DNA from: an uncultured Eubacteriales bacterium
GTDB lineage: Bacteria > Bacillota > Clostridia > Oscillospirales > Acutalibacteraceae
Length of the DNA stretch: 34,088 bases
Reading direction: 5' to 3'
NCBI GenBank assembly: GCA_900315605.1
Contig: OMZU01000015.1
Span: forward strand, 1-34,088
Shown here one piece after another: positions 22,442-30,316 of this stretch; positions within the stretch are counted from its first letter, which is position 1, and each line of letters starts with the position of its first letter. Position numbers and translations under genes: made by a program. The notes beneath the pieces were generated by a model. That model was not told the origin of the DNA. It saw only the letters and a list, made by a program, of their open reading frames with translations, and ran no database searches.

Positions 22442-23014
22442 GTGAGAAAAGTAACCTTGGGATTTGCGCTGTGCGGTTCTTTTTGCACCTTTTCAAAGGC
22501 TTTGCCGGTCATGCGGCATTTGTCGGAGCTGGGCTATGACGTCCTGCCGATCATGAGCGAAAACGCCTATTCCACCGACACACGCTTTGGCAAGGCCCGG
22601 GATTTTGTAGGGGAAATCGAAGAAATCTGCGGCAAGTCGGTGATCCACACTATTGTCGGAGCCGAGCCTGTCGGACCGCAGAGGCTTTGCGATTTGCTGA
22701 TAATCGCGCCGTGTACCGGCAACACCCTTGCAAAGCTGTCGCTGGGCGTTACCGACACCTCGGTGACAATGGCGGCAAAGTCACATCTTAGGATACAAAG
22801 ACCTGTTCTGCTCTGCGTTGCAACAAACGACGCCCTCGGAGCGTCGGCGCAGAACATAGGCAGGCTTATGAATACCAAAAACATTTTCTTTGTACCGATG
22901 TCTCAGGACGATCCCGAGAACAAGCCGAATTCGCTTGTCGGGGATTTTGAAAAGCTGCCGCTGTGCGTGGAATACGCGCTGAAAAAACAGCAGGCTCAAA
23001 GAGTATTTTTCTGA
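22442..23014 (+). CDS. dpaB: Dipicolinate synthase subunit B (DpaB/SpoVFB)
   Basis: A 190-residue flavoprotein-fold protein: VTLGFALCGSFCTFSKALPVMRHL at the N-terminus, GEIEEICGKSVIHTIVGAEPVGP in the middle, then LLIIAPCTGNTLAKLSLGVTDTSVTMAAKSHLR (the flavoprotein/HFCD-type PCTGNT-AK motif) and VLCVATNDALGASAQNIG. It is the partner of DpaA in dipicolinate synthesis, which points to an endospore former. GTG 22442 is chosen because GGGAGGT lies 7 nt upstream. A terminator follows 12 nt after the stop. Confidence 0.93.
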   Translation: MRKVTLGFALCGSFCTFSKALPVMRHLSELGYDVLPIMSENAYSTDTRFGKARDFVGEIEEICGKSVIHTIVGAEPVGPQRLCDLLIIAPCTGNTLAKLSLGVTDTSVTMAAKSHLRIQRPVLLCVATNDALGASAQNIGRLMNTKNIFFVPMSQDDPENKPNSLVGDFEKLPLCVEYALKKQQAQRVFF

Positions 23015-23025
23015 TACAGAAATAT

Positions 23026-23051
23026 AAAGGAGACGCGTCGCCGTCTCCTTT
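23026..23051 (+). terminator. Terminator of dpaAB
   Basis: Stem AAAGGAGACG (23026-23035) / CGTCTCCTTT (23042-23051), 10 bp perfect, with a 6-nt loop and a T-rich right arm. A 23-bp copy of its right arm plus flank (23039-23061) recurs at 23136-23158. Confidence 0.75.
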
Positions 23052-23070
23052 TGCTTATGTTTACTAAAGA

Positions 23071-23158
23071 CAATACCGTATGATTCCGGTGTGCGGATTG
23101 CGCAGCCTGACGGAATAATATGCAAGCAAGCTGTGCGCCGTCTCCTTTTGCTTATGTT
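23071..23158. repeat. Degenerate palindromic repeat bracketed by a 23-bp direct repeat
   Basis: 23071-23100 (CAATACCGTATGATTCCGGT...) matches, in reverse orientation, the palindrome after dacF (27920-27956). A 23-bp direct repeat (23039-23061 and 23136-23158) flanks it, as if the element had inserted or been copied with a duplication of its target. Confidence 0.55.
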
Positions 23159-23259
23159 GCCTAAACTTAATCTCCAAAAATTAAGCCAAAACTATTGCTC
23201 TATTCGGTGTTTTGTGATAAAATGCTAGTTGAGAAAATGTTTTGAAAAGGAACTTTATT

Positions 23260-23766
23260 ATGAAGGTATGTAAATCCTGTTCCCATACTGTGGAAAATAA
23301 CGCGAACCGTTGCACGTTTTGCGGCGGCAAGCTTGCCGAAATAACCGACAAAAACACTCCGGTTTATCTGATCTCAGCCACCGGCTTTGAGGCTGACAGG
23401 ATCGTTGCCGCGCTTGAGGACAGCGGGATCCCGTGCTTCAAAAAAAGCAAGGTGATTTCAAATCACCCCAACCCAATGGGCATGGAAAACGGTCTTTGCG
23501 AGGTCATGGTGCCCTATTCCGCTTTTGACGACGCGCTAACGGTATGCAGGGGTATCGGCGCCGGAGTTTCCGAGGCTGAAATGGCAGAGGAGATCCCTGT
23601 TTCTGAGGAAGAAGCCGAAGCCATGCCAGAGCAAGAGGAAGAAATGAGCGAGAGCAAAAAGCGCGTCGTTAGGATCCTTTCCGCGATCGCGTTTATCATA
23701 ATCGTTGCGCTGGTGATCTACGGCACGGATTTTATAACAGGGTGGATAAAGGGGCTGTTCAGCTGA
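23260..23766 (+). CDS. Zinc-ribbon, DUF2007-like membrane-anchored protein
   Basis: A 168-residue protein. The N-terminal zinc ribbon has two CxxC knuckles (CKSC and CTFC, residues ~3-22). A ~70-residue domain follows (PVYLISATGFEADRIVAALEDSGIPCFKK ... CEVMVPYSAFDDALTVCRGI) that looks like the putative signal-transducing DUF2007 fold. Then comes an acidic Glu-rich linker (~residues 110-137) and a single C-terminal TM helix (ILSAIAFIIIVALVIYGT). It is probably tail-anchored with the domains in the cytoplasm. Function unknown. ATG 23260 has AAAAGG 9 nt upstream. Confidence 0.75.
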   Translation: MKVCKSCSHTVENNANRCTFCGGKLAEITDKNTPVYLISATGFEADRIVAALEDSGIPCFKKSKVISNHPNPMGMENGLCEVMVPYSAFDDALTVCRGIGAGVSEAEMAEEIPVSEEEAEAMPEQEEEMSESKKRVVRILSAIAFIIIVALVIYGTDFITGWIKGLFS

Positions 23767-23835
23767 GCAGCCTTTGGCGGAGCCCGATTTGGCTCAGTAA
23801 TATTTGGAATATGCAAACAGAAAGGATAGATTAAG

Positions 23836-25107
23836 ATGAAAGTTGAAACAAAATGTCTCCATTCCGGCTACGAGCCGGGCAACTCGGAGCCCAGACAGCT
23901 CCCGGTTTATCAGAGCACAACCTGGAAATACGCTTCCAGCGACGATATGGGCAAGCTCTTTGATTTGGAGGCAAGCGGATATTTTTATACCAGACTTCAA
24001 AACCCGACAAACGACGCTGTTGCGGCAAAGATCGCCGCTCTTGAGGGCGGAGTTGCCGGAATGCTGACCTCCAGCGGTCAGGCGGCAAATTTCTTCGCGC
24101 TCTTTAACATCTGCGAAACAGGCAGCCATATCGTTGCTTCCTCCGCGATTTACGGCGGAACCTATAACCTCCTCGGCGTGACCATGAAAAAGATGGGCAT
24201 AGACGTTACCTTTGTCGATCAGGATCTTCCCGAAGAGGAGCTTGCAAAATATTTTAAGGACAACACGCGCGCGGTGTTCGGCGAGACGATCACCAACCCC
24301 ACCGTTTCGGTGCTCGATATCGAAAAATTCGCACGTCTTGCACATTCTCACGGCGTTCCGCTGATCGTTGACAACACCTTTGCAACTCCGGTCAACTGCC
24401 GTCCGATCGAGTGGGGAGCAGACATTGTAACGCATTCAACAACCAAATATATGGACGGTCACGCGGTCGGGGTCGGCGGCGCGATCGTTGACAGCGGCAA
24501 CTTTGACTGGATGGCTCACGCAGACAAATATCCGGGCATGACAACTCCCGACGAGAGCTATCACGGCTTGGTTTACGCCGAAAAATTCGGAAAGCTTGGC
24601 TACATAACCAAGGCGACCTCTCAGCTTATGAGAGATTTGGGCTCGATCCAGTCTCCGCAGAACGCCTTTTATCTTAACAACGGTCTTGAATCGCTTCACG
24701 TAAGAATGGAAAGACACTGCAAAAATGCACTTGCGGTCGCCGAATTTCTCAAATCAAGCGACAAGGTCGCATGGATCCATTATCCCGACCTTGAGGGTGA
24801 CGAGTACAAGGAGCTTGCGCAAAAATATCTGCCAAACGGCTCCTGCGGCGTAATGGCGTTTGCGGTCAAGGGCGGCAGAGCCAAGGCGATCGAGTTTATG
24901 GACAGCCTCGGACTTGCGACCATTGCGACCCACGTTGCCGACGCAAGGACCTGTCTGCTTCATCCGGCGAGCCACACTCACCGCCAGCTCAGCGACGAAC
25001 AGCTTGCAGAGGCAGGGATCGCACCCGACCTCATCAGACTTTCGGTAGGACTCGAAAATGTTGACGATCTGCTTGAGGATCTTAAGCAGGCATTGGATAA
25101 AATCTAG
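23836..25107 (+). CDS. metY: O-acetylhomoserine sulfhydrylase (MetY-like, PLP-dependent)
   Basis: A 423-residue member of the Cys/Met-metabolism PLP enzymes. The PLP-binding lysine is K204 in VTHSTTKYMDGHAVGVGG; SSGQAANFFAL and the Y-x-R segment (FYTRLQNPTND) contact the cofactor, and IVDNTFATP includes the Asp for the pyridine nitrogen. The long form and the ATHVADARTCLLHPASHTHRQLSDEQLAEAGI segment are typical of O-acetylhomoserine sulfhydrylases rather than cystathionine gamma-synthase or methionine gamma-lyase, though those cannot be fully excluded. It makes homocysteine from O-acetylhomoserine and sulfide in methionine synthesis. AAAGGATAG precedes the ATG. It appears to be a single gene. 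Confidence 0.88.
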   Translation: MKVETKCLHSGYEPGNSEPRQLPVYQSTTWKYASSDDMGKLFDLEASGYFYTRLQNPTNDAVAAKIAALEGGVAGMLTSSGQAANFFALFNICETGSHIVASSAIYGGTYNLLGVTMKKMGIDVTFVDQDLPEEELAKYFKDNTRAVFGETITNPTVSVLDIEKFARLAHSHGVPLIVDNTFATPVNCRPIEWGADIVTHSTTKYMDGHAVGVGGAIVDSGNFDWMAHADKYPGMTTPDESYHGLVYAEKFGKLGYITKATSQLMRDLGSIQSPQNAFYLNNGLESLHVRMERHCKNALAVAEFLKSSDKVAWIHYPDLEGDEYKELAQKYLPNGSCGVMAFAVKGGRAKAIEFMDSLGLATIATHVADARTCLLHPASHTHRQLSDEQLAEAGIAPDLIRLSVGLENVDDLLEDLKQALDKI

Positions 25108-25129
25108 TTAAAACAGTGGGGGGTAGAGT

Positions 25130-25825
25130 ATGTCAAAATTTGTTTCTGCAATAATCGTTGCAGCCGGCGACTCTTTAAGAATGGGCGTTGAGGACAGCAA
25201 GCAGTTTATTCCTCTGCTCGGCAAGCCGGCGATCGAATACACGATCGGCGCGTTTCAAAAATGCAGCCTGATAAGCGAGATAGTGATCGTTTGCCGCGAA
25301 CAGGACAAGGACAGGATCAAGGTTCTTGTTCAGGCGTGCGGCTTCAGCAAGGTCTGCGCCATTGTTGAGGGCGGCGATTCGAGAGCTCAAAGCGTCAAAA
25401 ACGGCATCGGAGCCGCCTCGGGCGACTGCGAATTTTTTGCCATCCACGACGGAGCGCGTCCTTTGGTTTCGGTTGACGAGATCGAGCGCGTTATCAGCGC
25501 GGCGTTTGAGATCGGCGCGGCTTCTCTTGGCACCTTGGTTACAGATACCATAAAAACAGTGGACGACTCCAATATCATAATAAGCACACCTGCGCGTTCC
25601 GGGCTCAGGGCTGTGCAGACGCCTCAGGTGTTTGAAAAGGAGCTTTACCGTCTGGCAATCGACGAGGCACGCGGCGACCTGTCTGAATTTACCGACGACT
25701 GCGCGCTTATCGAAAACCTGGGCGGCGAGGTCGAGATCGTTGAGGGCAGCAGCGAGAACATCAAGCTGACCACCCCGATCGACATTGTTATCGCCGAAAG
25801 CATACTCAAAAACAGACTGGGCTGA
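25130..25825 (+). CDS. ispD: 2-C-methyl-D-erythritol 4-phosphate cytidylyltransferase
   Basis: A 231-residue protein, the usual IspD length. The nucleotide-binding loop is VAAGDSLRMGVEDSKQFIPLLGKP (the canonical AAGxGxRMG...KQ, here with AAGDSLRMG). Also present are EGGDSRAQSVKNGI, FFAIHDGARPLVS (the DGARP motif) and AVQTPQVFEKELY (the QTPQ motif), with FTDDCALIE near the end. It joins CTP to MEP in the non-mevalonate isoprenoid pathway. GGGGGG precedes the ATG at 22 nt from metY, so the ispD-ispF pair may be co-transcribed with it. Confidence 0.95.
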   Translation: MSKFVSAIIVAAGDSLRMGVEDSKQFIPLLGKPAIEYTIGAFQKCSLISEIVIVCREQDKDRIKVLVQACGFSKVCAIVEGGDSRAQSVKNGIGAASGDCEFFAIHDGARPLVSVDEIERVISAAFEIGAASLGTLVTDTIKTVDDSNIIISTPARSGLRAVQTPQVFEKELYRLAIDEARGDLSEFTDDCALIENLGGEVEIVEGSSENIKLTTPIDIVIAESILKNRLG

Positions 25826-25858
25826 TCCATCGCTTGCCCTGCAAAGGAGAGTTGGTTT

Positions 25859-26326
25859 ATGAGAATCGGTCACGGCTACGACGTTCACAGATTTTCCGAA
25901 AACAGAAAGCTTATCATCGGCGGCGAGGAGATCGATTTTGAGCTCGGCTTGCTCGGCCATTCCGACGCCGACGTGCTGACCCACGCTGTTATGGACGCGC
26001 TCTTGGGCGCGGCTGCGCTGGGCGACATCGGCAAGCTTTTTCCCGACAGCGACCCCGAATTTGAGGGCGCAGACAGCATCGCGCTGCTCAGGCACGTTTG
26101 CAAGGTCCTCGCGCAAAACGGCTATTCTATCGGCAACATAGATTCAACTGTGATCGCTCAAAAGCCCAAGCTTGCGCCGCATATTGAAAACATGCGCAAA
26201 AACCTTGCCAAAGCCTGCGGCATAGATATTTCGTGCGTCAGCGTAAAGGCGACCACCGAGGAACGCCTCGGCTTCACCGGCAGGCTTGAGGGGATTTCCG
26301 CCCACGCGGTCTGCGTTTTGATCTGA
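25859..26326 (+). CDS. ispF: 2-C-methyl-D-erythritol 2,4-cyclodiphosphate synthase
   Basis: A 155-residue protein with all IspF hallmarks: [12 protein letters not shown] (the DVH metal site), [34 protein letters not shown] (second metal His and active-site loop), and the C-terminal [13 protein letters not shown]. It cyclises CDP-ME-2-phosphate to MEcPP. AAGGAGAG precedes the ATG, 33 nt after ispD. The gene ends at a hairpin of the TCGGGCAGA type. Confidence 0.96.
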   Translation: MRIGHGYDVHRFSENRKLIIGGEEIDFELGLLGHSDADVLTHAVMDALLGAAALGDIGKLFPDSDPEFEGADSIALLRHVCKVLAQNGYSIGNIDSTVIAQKPKLAPHIENMRKNLAKACGIDISCVSVKATTEERLGFTGRLEGISAHAVCVLI

Positions 26327-26341
26327 AATTCTATAAGTTTG

Positions 26342-26385
26342 GTCGGGCAGACAGGTTTTGTTTGGAAAAAGCCTTTCTGCCTGAC
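26342..26385 (+). terminator. Hairpin after ispF (TCGGGCAGA-type)
   Basis: GTCGGGCAGA (26342-26351) pairs with TCTGCCTGAC (26376-26385) with one G-T pair. The next pairs AGG/CC(T) extend the stem toward the loop. TTTAATTTAA follows, a weak U-tract. The same hairpin design ends both repeats around vapBC. Confidence 0.65.
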
Positions 26386-26393
26386 TTTAATTT

Positions 26394-26678
26394 AATTGAC
26401 AATGGACAATTGACAATGGACAATTTTGGTCGGGAAGAAATATTTTATTTAAAAAATACGTTTATTCCCGACTGTATTAGTATATATTTAGCAATATTTA
26501 ACCTTTAATGTGTAGGGGCGCACCCGCGTGTGCGCCCTACCTAAAAATCCATTGCTTCCGAGGGCGCACACATGGGTGCGCCCCTACAGTAAAATTATGC
26601 CAAACAAATATAAATACAGTCGGGAAGAAAGGTTTATCATAGTTTACTTCCCGACATTAATTGTCCATTGTCCATTGA
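26394..26678. repeat. Dispersed palindromic element 2 (285 bp)
   Basis: The left end is iterated ATTGACAATGGACA units (26394-26424) and the right end is their inverse, ATTGTCCATTGTCCATTG (26660-26677). Inside are two TCGGGAA/TTCCCGA hairpins and, in the middle, facing GTAGGGGCGCACCC / GGGTGCGCCCCTAC arms. No protein is encoded. The core is the same as element 1 but the ends differ. Confidence 0.75.
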
Positions 26679-26753
26679 ATCAAATTCGGGAACAAACGTT
26701 TTTTCAAAACAAAACCTATATTCAAGAACAAAACGAATAGTCTAAATCTAACC

Positions 26754-26786
26754 CCTCGTTCATAGATTTGAGCGAGGTGTTTTTTT
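26754..26786 (+). promoter_or_regulatory. Hairpin that includes the dacF ribosome-binding site
   Basis: CCTCGTTCA (26754-26762) pairs with TGAGCGAGG (26769-26777) with one T-G pair and a 6-nt loop, followed by TGTTTTTTT and then the ATG. The right arm contains the GAGG of the only Shine-Dalgarno sequence, so the hairpin would hide it. It also looks like an intrinsic terminator placed directly before the start codon. Confidence 0.55.
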
Positions 26787-27920
26787 ATGAAAAAATTGAT
26801 TTCGGGTATTTTGGCTTCACTGTTTTTGCTTTCGCTTCCGTGCTCCGCGCTCGCGCTGGAGGACGACAGTGTTTCCGCTCCATCGGCAGTGCTCATGGAG
26901 ACGACTACCGGCAAGGTGGTCTTTGAAAAAAATCCGCACGAACGCCGCCCCTGTGCTTCGATCACAAAGGTCATGACGCTTTTGCTGGTATTTGAGGCGA
27001 TCGACGGCGGCAAGCTCAGCCTTGACGACACGATCACAGCCAGCGAGCACGCGGCGTCAATGGGCGGCAGCGATATTTGGCTCGAACCGGGCGAGGAGAT
27101 GTCGGCTGACGATATGATAAAGGCGACCGTTGTTGCCTCGGCAAACGACGCGGCGGTTGCTTTGGCTGAGAAAATCAGCGGCAGCGAGGAGGCGTTTGTC
27201 GCTCAGATGAACACTCGCGCGGCGGAGCTTGGAATGAACGATACTGAGTTCAAAAACTGCAACGGGCTCGACGAGGAGGGTCACTTGACCTCTGCCTACG
27301 ACGTCGCGCTGATGAGCCGCGAGCTGATGAAGCACGAGCAGATTTTTGACTATACTTCGATTTGGCTTGACAATCTCAGGGGCGGCGAAACTCAGATCGT
27401 CAACACAAACAAGCTGCTCAAAACCTACAACGGCATAACCGGGCTCAAAACCGGAACCACCGACGACGCCGGCTGCTGCATGGCTGCAAGCGCGCAGCGC
27501 GACGGAGTAAACATGCTTTCGGTGGTGCTCGGCTGCGCAACCGGCAAGGAACGCTTTGCCGACGCTGCCGCGCTGCTGGACTACGGCTTCGCTAATTATT
27601 CTGTAAAAGAATTAACAGCTCCCTCGGATATCCCTGCCGAGCTGCCCCTAAAAAACGGAATGGCAAAGTCGGTCGCGATTGAGTGTGAGGTAAACGGCGG
27701 CGTTTTGGTCGGCAAAGGCTCCGAGGAGGAAATAACCTCGGAAATAACCGTTCCGGATGAGCTTGAGGCTCCGGTGGAAGCAGGTCAGTGTGTTGGCAAG
27801 CTGACCTTTACCGCAGCGGACGAAACACTCGAATTTGACATAACCGCAGCCGAAACGGTTGAAAAGGCAAGCTTTGGCTCGGTTCTTGCATACACGCTTT
27901 CCGCGCTGTTGAAGCTCTAG
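26787..27920 (+). CDS. dacF: D-alanyl-D-alanine carboxypeptidase (PBP5/DacF-like)
   Basis: A 377-residue class-C-type low-mass penicillin-binding protein. An N-terminal signal peptide (about residues 1-23, cleaved near ALA-LE) precedes the peptidase S11 domain with the serine motif S58-I-T-K61, the SAN motif (ASANDAAVAL) and the KTG motif (LKTGTTDDAG). A C-terminal beta-rich domain (~residues 290-350) and a hydrophobic C-terminal helix anchor follow. It trims the terminal D-Ala of peptidoglycan pentapeptides outside the cell. The gene-symbol level (dacF versus dacA/dacB) is inferred; several paralogs share this layout. GAGGTG lies 7 nt before the ATG inside a hairpin. The stop codon overlaps a palindrome. 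Confidence 0.9.
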   Translation: MKKLISGILASLFLLSLPCSALALEDDSVSAPSAVLMETTTGKVVFEKNPHERRPCASITKVMTLLLVFEAIDGGKLSLDDTITASEHAASMGGSDIWLEPGEEMSADDMIKATVVASANDAAVALAEKISGSEEAFVAQMNTRAAELGMNDTEFKNCNGLDEEGHLTSAYDVALMSRELMKHEQIFDYTSIWLDNLRGGETQIVNTNKLLKTYNGITGLKTGTTDDAGCCMAASAQRDGVNMLSVVLGCATGKERFADAAALLDYGFANYSVKELTAPSDIPAELPLKNGMAKSVAIECEVNGGVLVGKGSEEEITSEITVPDELEAPVEAGQCVGKLTFTAADETLEFDITAAETVEKASFGSVLAYTLSALLKL

Positions 27921-27956
27921 GGCAACACCGCACACCTGAATCATGCGGTATTGCCC
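27920..27956. repeat. REP-like 37-bp palindrome at the dacF stop
   Basis: GGGCAACACCGCA (27920-27932) / TGCGGTATTGCCC (27944-27956), 12 of 13 pairs, with an 11-nt loop. The first base is the last base of the dacF TAG. There is no U-run on the plus strand. Related sequences lie at 23071-23100 and, as a half copy, at about 2724-2740. Confidence 0.8.
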
Positions 27957-28108
27957 GGTAAAAAAGGATAGTGACTTTTGGAAAATTATATTGTATAATA
28001 TATAAAGGAAACTCTAAAGGGAACCTCTAAAGAAATATTTTGAAAATTTTTTAAAAAAATCCTGTTTTGTAATACTTCTGTCATAGTCGTTATGCTAAGA
28101 TAATATTG

Positions 28109-28186
28109 CAAAACAAAAACAAACAAAAAACAAACAAAACAAACAAATCAAAACAAGAAAAGCAAAACAATAAGCAAAAACAAAAC
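28109..28186 (+). promoter_or_regulatory. A/C-only leader upstream of the ABC operon
   Basis: In these 78 bases almost every nucleotide is A or C (only about five are G or T), mostly CAAA and AAAC iterations. It ends 1 nt before the GAGGAGG ribosome-binding site (28187-28193), with the ATG at 28201. The RNA would be single-stranded and highly accessible. Upstream, 27961-28108 is AT-rich with a possible -10 (about 28095-28105); a firm promoter cannot be called. Confidence 0.6.
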
Positions 28187-28200
28187 GAGGAGGAAATTTC

Positions 28201-29094
28201 ATGAATTACATTCTGACAACCCAAAACCTCACCAAAACCTACGGCAAAAAGGACGCGGCAAAGGATATCAATATCCACGTTCGCGAGGGTGAGATCTACG
28301 GTCTGATCGGGCGCAACGGAGCGGGCAAAACCACAGTAATGCGCGTTATCAGTGGACTTTCAAAGGCAACAAGCGGCAGCTATCAGCTCCACGGTGAAAA
28401 CAAATTCGGCGTTGGCGTGCTGATAGAAAGCCCCGGTATCTACCCCAACATGTCGGCTGAGGAAAACCTTCGCCTCAAATGCATCGCAATGGGCTGCAAC
28501 AAGCAGTCCTATATAGACAAGCTTCTCAAAACCGTTGGGCTTGAAAACACAGGCAAGAAAAACGCCGGCTCCTTTTCGCTGGGTATGCGCCAGCGTTTGG
28601 GCATCGCGCTCGCGCTTGTGGGCGACCCAAAGATGATCGTGCTCGACGAGCCGATCAACGGCCTTGACCCTCAGGGCATCGTTGAGGTAAGACACACGCT
28701 TGAGCAGCTCAAAAAGGAAAAGGGGATCACTATCATGATCTCCAGCCACATTCTTGACGAGCTCAACAAGCTTGCCGATTCCTATGGGATCATCCACGAG
28801 GGCAGACTCGTTGACGAGTTCACCACCGAGGAGCTTTCCGACCGCTGCGGACAGTATGTAACTATCAAAACCGACGACAACGAGCGTGCGGCTTCTATCG
28901 TTAAAAAGCTGGGCTACTCAGATGTCAGCATCGACGAAGAGGGCTTTGTAAGAGTTGAAAACGCGATCCACAAAACCGCAGAAATCAACAAAGAACTGGT
29001 AAACAACAATATTTCTGTAACAGAATTATTTATTAAAAACGTCTCGCTTGAGGACTACTACCTCAGCGTAACAGGAGGTGAGCATAATGGTTAA
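28201..29094 (+). CDS. ABC transporter ATP-binding protein (BcrA-like)
   Basis: A 297-residue single nucleotide-binding domain: Walker A GRNGAGKTT, Q-loop region GVLIESPGIYPNMSAEENL, signature FSLGMRQRLGIA, Walker B MIVLDEPINGLDP and H-loop SSHILDEL. A ~75-residue C-terminal extension follows. The SPGIYPNMSAEENL and LGMRQRLGIALAL pattern is that of bacitracin/lantibiotic-resistance ATPases (BcrA/LanF group). It powers the membrane partner encoded next (8-nt overlap). The substrate is unknown; peptide-antibiotic export or self-protection is a family-based guess. Strong GAGGAGG at 7 nt. Confidence 0.9.
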   Translation: MNYILTTQNLTKTYGKKDAAKDINIHVREGEIYGLIGRNGAGKTTVMRVISGLSKATSGSYQLHGENKFGVGVLIESPGIYPNMSAEENLRLKCIAMGCNKQSYIDKLLKTVGLENTGKKNAGSFSLGMRQRLGIALALVGDPKMIVLDEPINGLDPQGIVEVRHTLEQLKKEKGITIMISSHILDELNKLADSYGIIHEGRLVDEFTTEELSDRCGQYVTIKTDDNERAASIVKKLGYSDVSIDEEGFVRVENAIHKTAEINKELVNNNISVTELFIKNVSLEDYYLSVTGGEHNG

Positions 29095-29875
29095 TCTGAT
29101 AAAAATGGATACCAGACGACTGTTTCATTCCAATGTATTCCTGATCTCTCTTTCTGTTGTTGCCTTGTTCAACATCGTGCTCAACATAGCAATCACGATC
29201 GCAGGCAATTTCTTTATGGGCGGCAAAGGTTATCCCCAAAACTTTGATATATGCAACGCGATCACCGGTCCGTTCTATATTTCATTGTTCATCGCTCTGA
29301 TGTTTATTTCAATGGTCAGCTTTTCCTACGCTGATATCTCAAACGGATATATCAAAAATATAGCAGGACAGCTTCCCAGAAAAACCGACCTGATTTTCTC
29401 AAAATTCATCGTGATCGGGATCCACAATCTTGTGTTCCTGGTTGCAGCGGCAATTTCAAATATACTCGGATATTTGGTTCTTTCGGCTATCGGTTTGGTT
29501 CATATCACTTCCGACGGACTCATCCTTGCGGCACTATTGACCCTCCTGCTCAAATGGATGCTCAGCATGGCGATCTGCTCGATCCTCCTGTTTATAACAA
29601 TGGGTATCAAGAACAAGAACGTCGCAAGCATTGTGGCTGCGATTTTCGGAACAGGCGCACTCGGACTTGCCTATATGGGACTTAACCAGGCGATCAACGG
29701 TGTTTTCCACACAAGCAGCTTTGATTTGGGAGAATATATGCCCGACACGCTCATAAACGTGGTAAACGCAGGCGCGAACACAGCGGTTATCAATACGGTC
29801 ATCGTATCGGTAGTATGCTCGGCGATCTTCCTTGGGCTGACCTACAAGGTATACGGCAGCCGCGACGTAAAATAA
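29087..29875 (+). CDS. ABC transporter permease (BcrB-like, six TM)
   Basis: A 262-residue membrane protein with about six TM segments (near residues 18-40, 58-80, 105-130, 140-165, 175-195 and 230-252), the usual topology of ABC-2-type exporter permeases paired with BcrA-like ATPases. It begins VNLIKMDTRRLFHSNVF, a typical cytoplasmic lead-in. AGGAGGTG inside the ATPase gene lies 6 nt before ATG 29087, and the coding regions overlap by 8 nt. It ends the transporter pair; a hairpin (29904-29930) follows. Confidence 0.85.
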   Translation: MVNLIKMDTRRLFHSNVFLISLSVVALFNIVLNIAITIAGNFFMGGKGYPQNFDICNAITGPFYISLFIALMFISMVSFSYADISNGYIKNIAGQLPRKTDLIFSKFIVIGIHNLVFLVAAAISNILGYLVLSAIGLVHITSDGLILAALLTLLLKWMLSMAICSILLFITMGIKNKNVASIVAAIFGTGALGLAYMGLNQAINGVFHTSSFDLGEYMPDTLINVVNAGANTAVINTVIVSVVCSAIFLGLTYKVYGSRDVK

Positions 29876-29903
29876 CGGCGATACAAATATAAATCAAACT
29901 ATT

Positions 29904-29930
29904 TGGCGGAGCCTTTTCGGGTTTCCGCCA
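29904..29930 (+). terminator. Weak terminator-like hairpin after the ABC operon
   Basis: TGGCGGA (29904-29910) / TCCGCCA (29924-29930) with an inner GCC-TTTTC-GGG pairing. No U-run follows, so termination is uncertain. Confidence 0.45.
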
Positions 29931-29961
29931 TATGACGTTTAAGGCAACACCATTCTTTATT

Positions 29962-30232
29962 AGTGTGGAGTTTGGAGTGTGGAGTGTGGAGTTTTGGTCG
30001 GGAAGATAGAATTCATATATGATACATGTTTATTCCCGATTGTATTTATATTTGTTTGTCATAATTTTTCCGTAGGGGCGCACCCGCGTGTGCGTCCTTG
30101 GAACAAACGTTGGCTACGGTTAATAGAAAAAATATCAAATCAATAATAATACAGTCGGGAACGAACGTTTCTATTATATAAAATGTTTCTCCCCGACCAA
30201 AATTGTCAATTGTCAATTGTCCATTGTCAATT
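29962..30232. repeat. Dispersed element 3, hybrid ends (271 bp)
   Basis: The left end is AGTGTGGAGTTTGGAG-type (as element 1), while the right end is AATTGTCAATTGTCC-type (as element 2). Inside are TCGGGAAGATAGAATTCAT ... TTCCCGA, one GTAGGGGCGCACCC block, and GTCGGGAACGAACG ... CCCCGACC. Just downstream (30241-30285) is a lone GTCGGG ... CCCGAC hairpin module. No gene is encoded. Confidence 0.75.
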
Positions 30233-30316
30233 TAGTTAAAGTCGGGATCGAACGTATTTTCCGAATTGATTTTTCCTGCCCGACCGAAACTCTAAAAAAA
30301 GAAATGACGTGAAACT

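Noticed and set aside
23794-24435. 213-codon minus-strand frame opposite the metY start
   Set aside because: Antisense to a conserved enzyme with no independent evidence of coding.
25175-26116. 313-codon minus-strand frame opposite ispD and ispF
   Set aside because: Shadow of two certain genes; no recognisable features.
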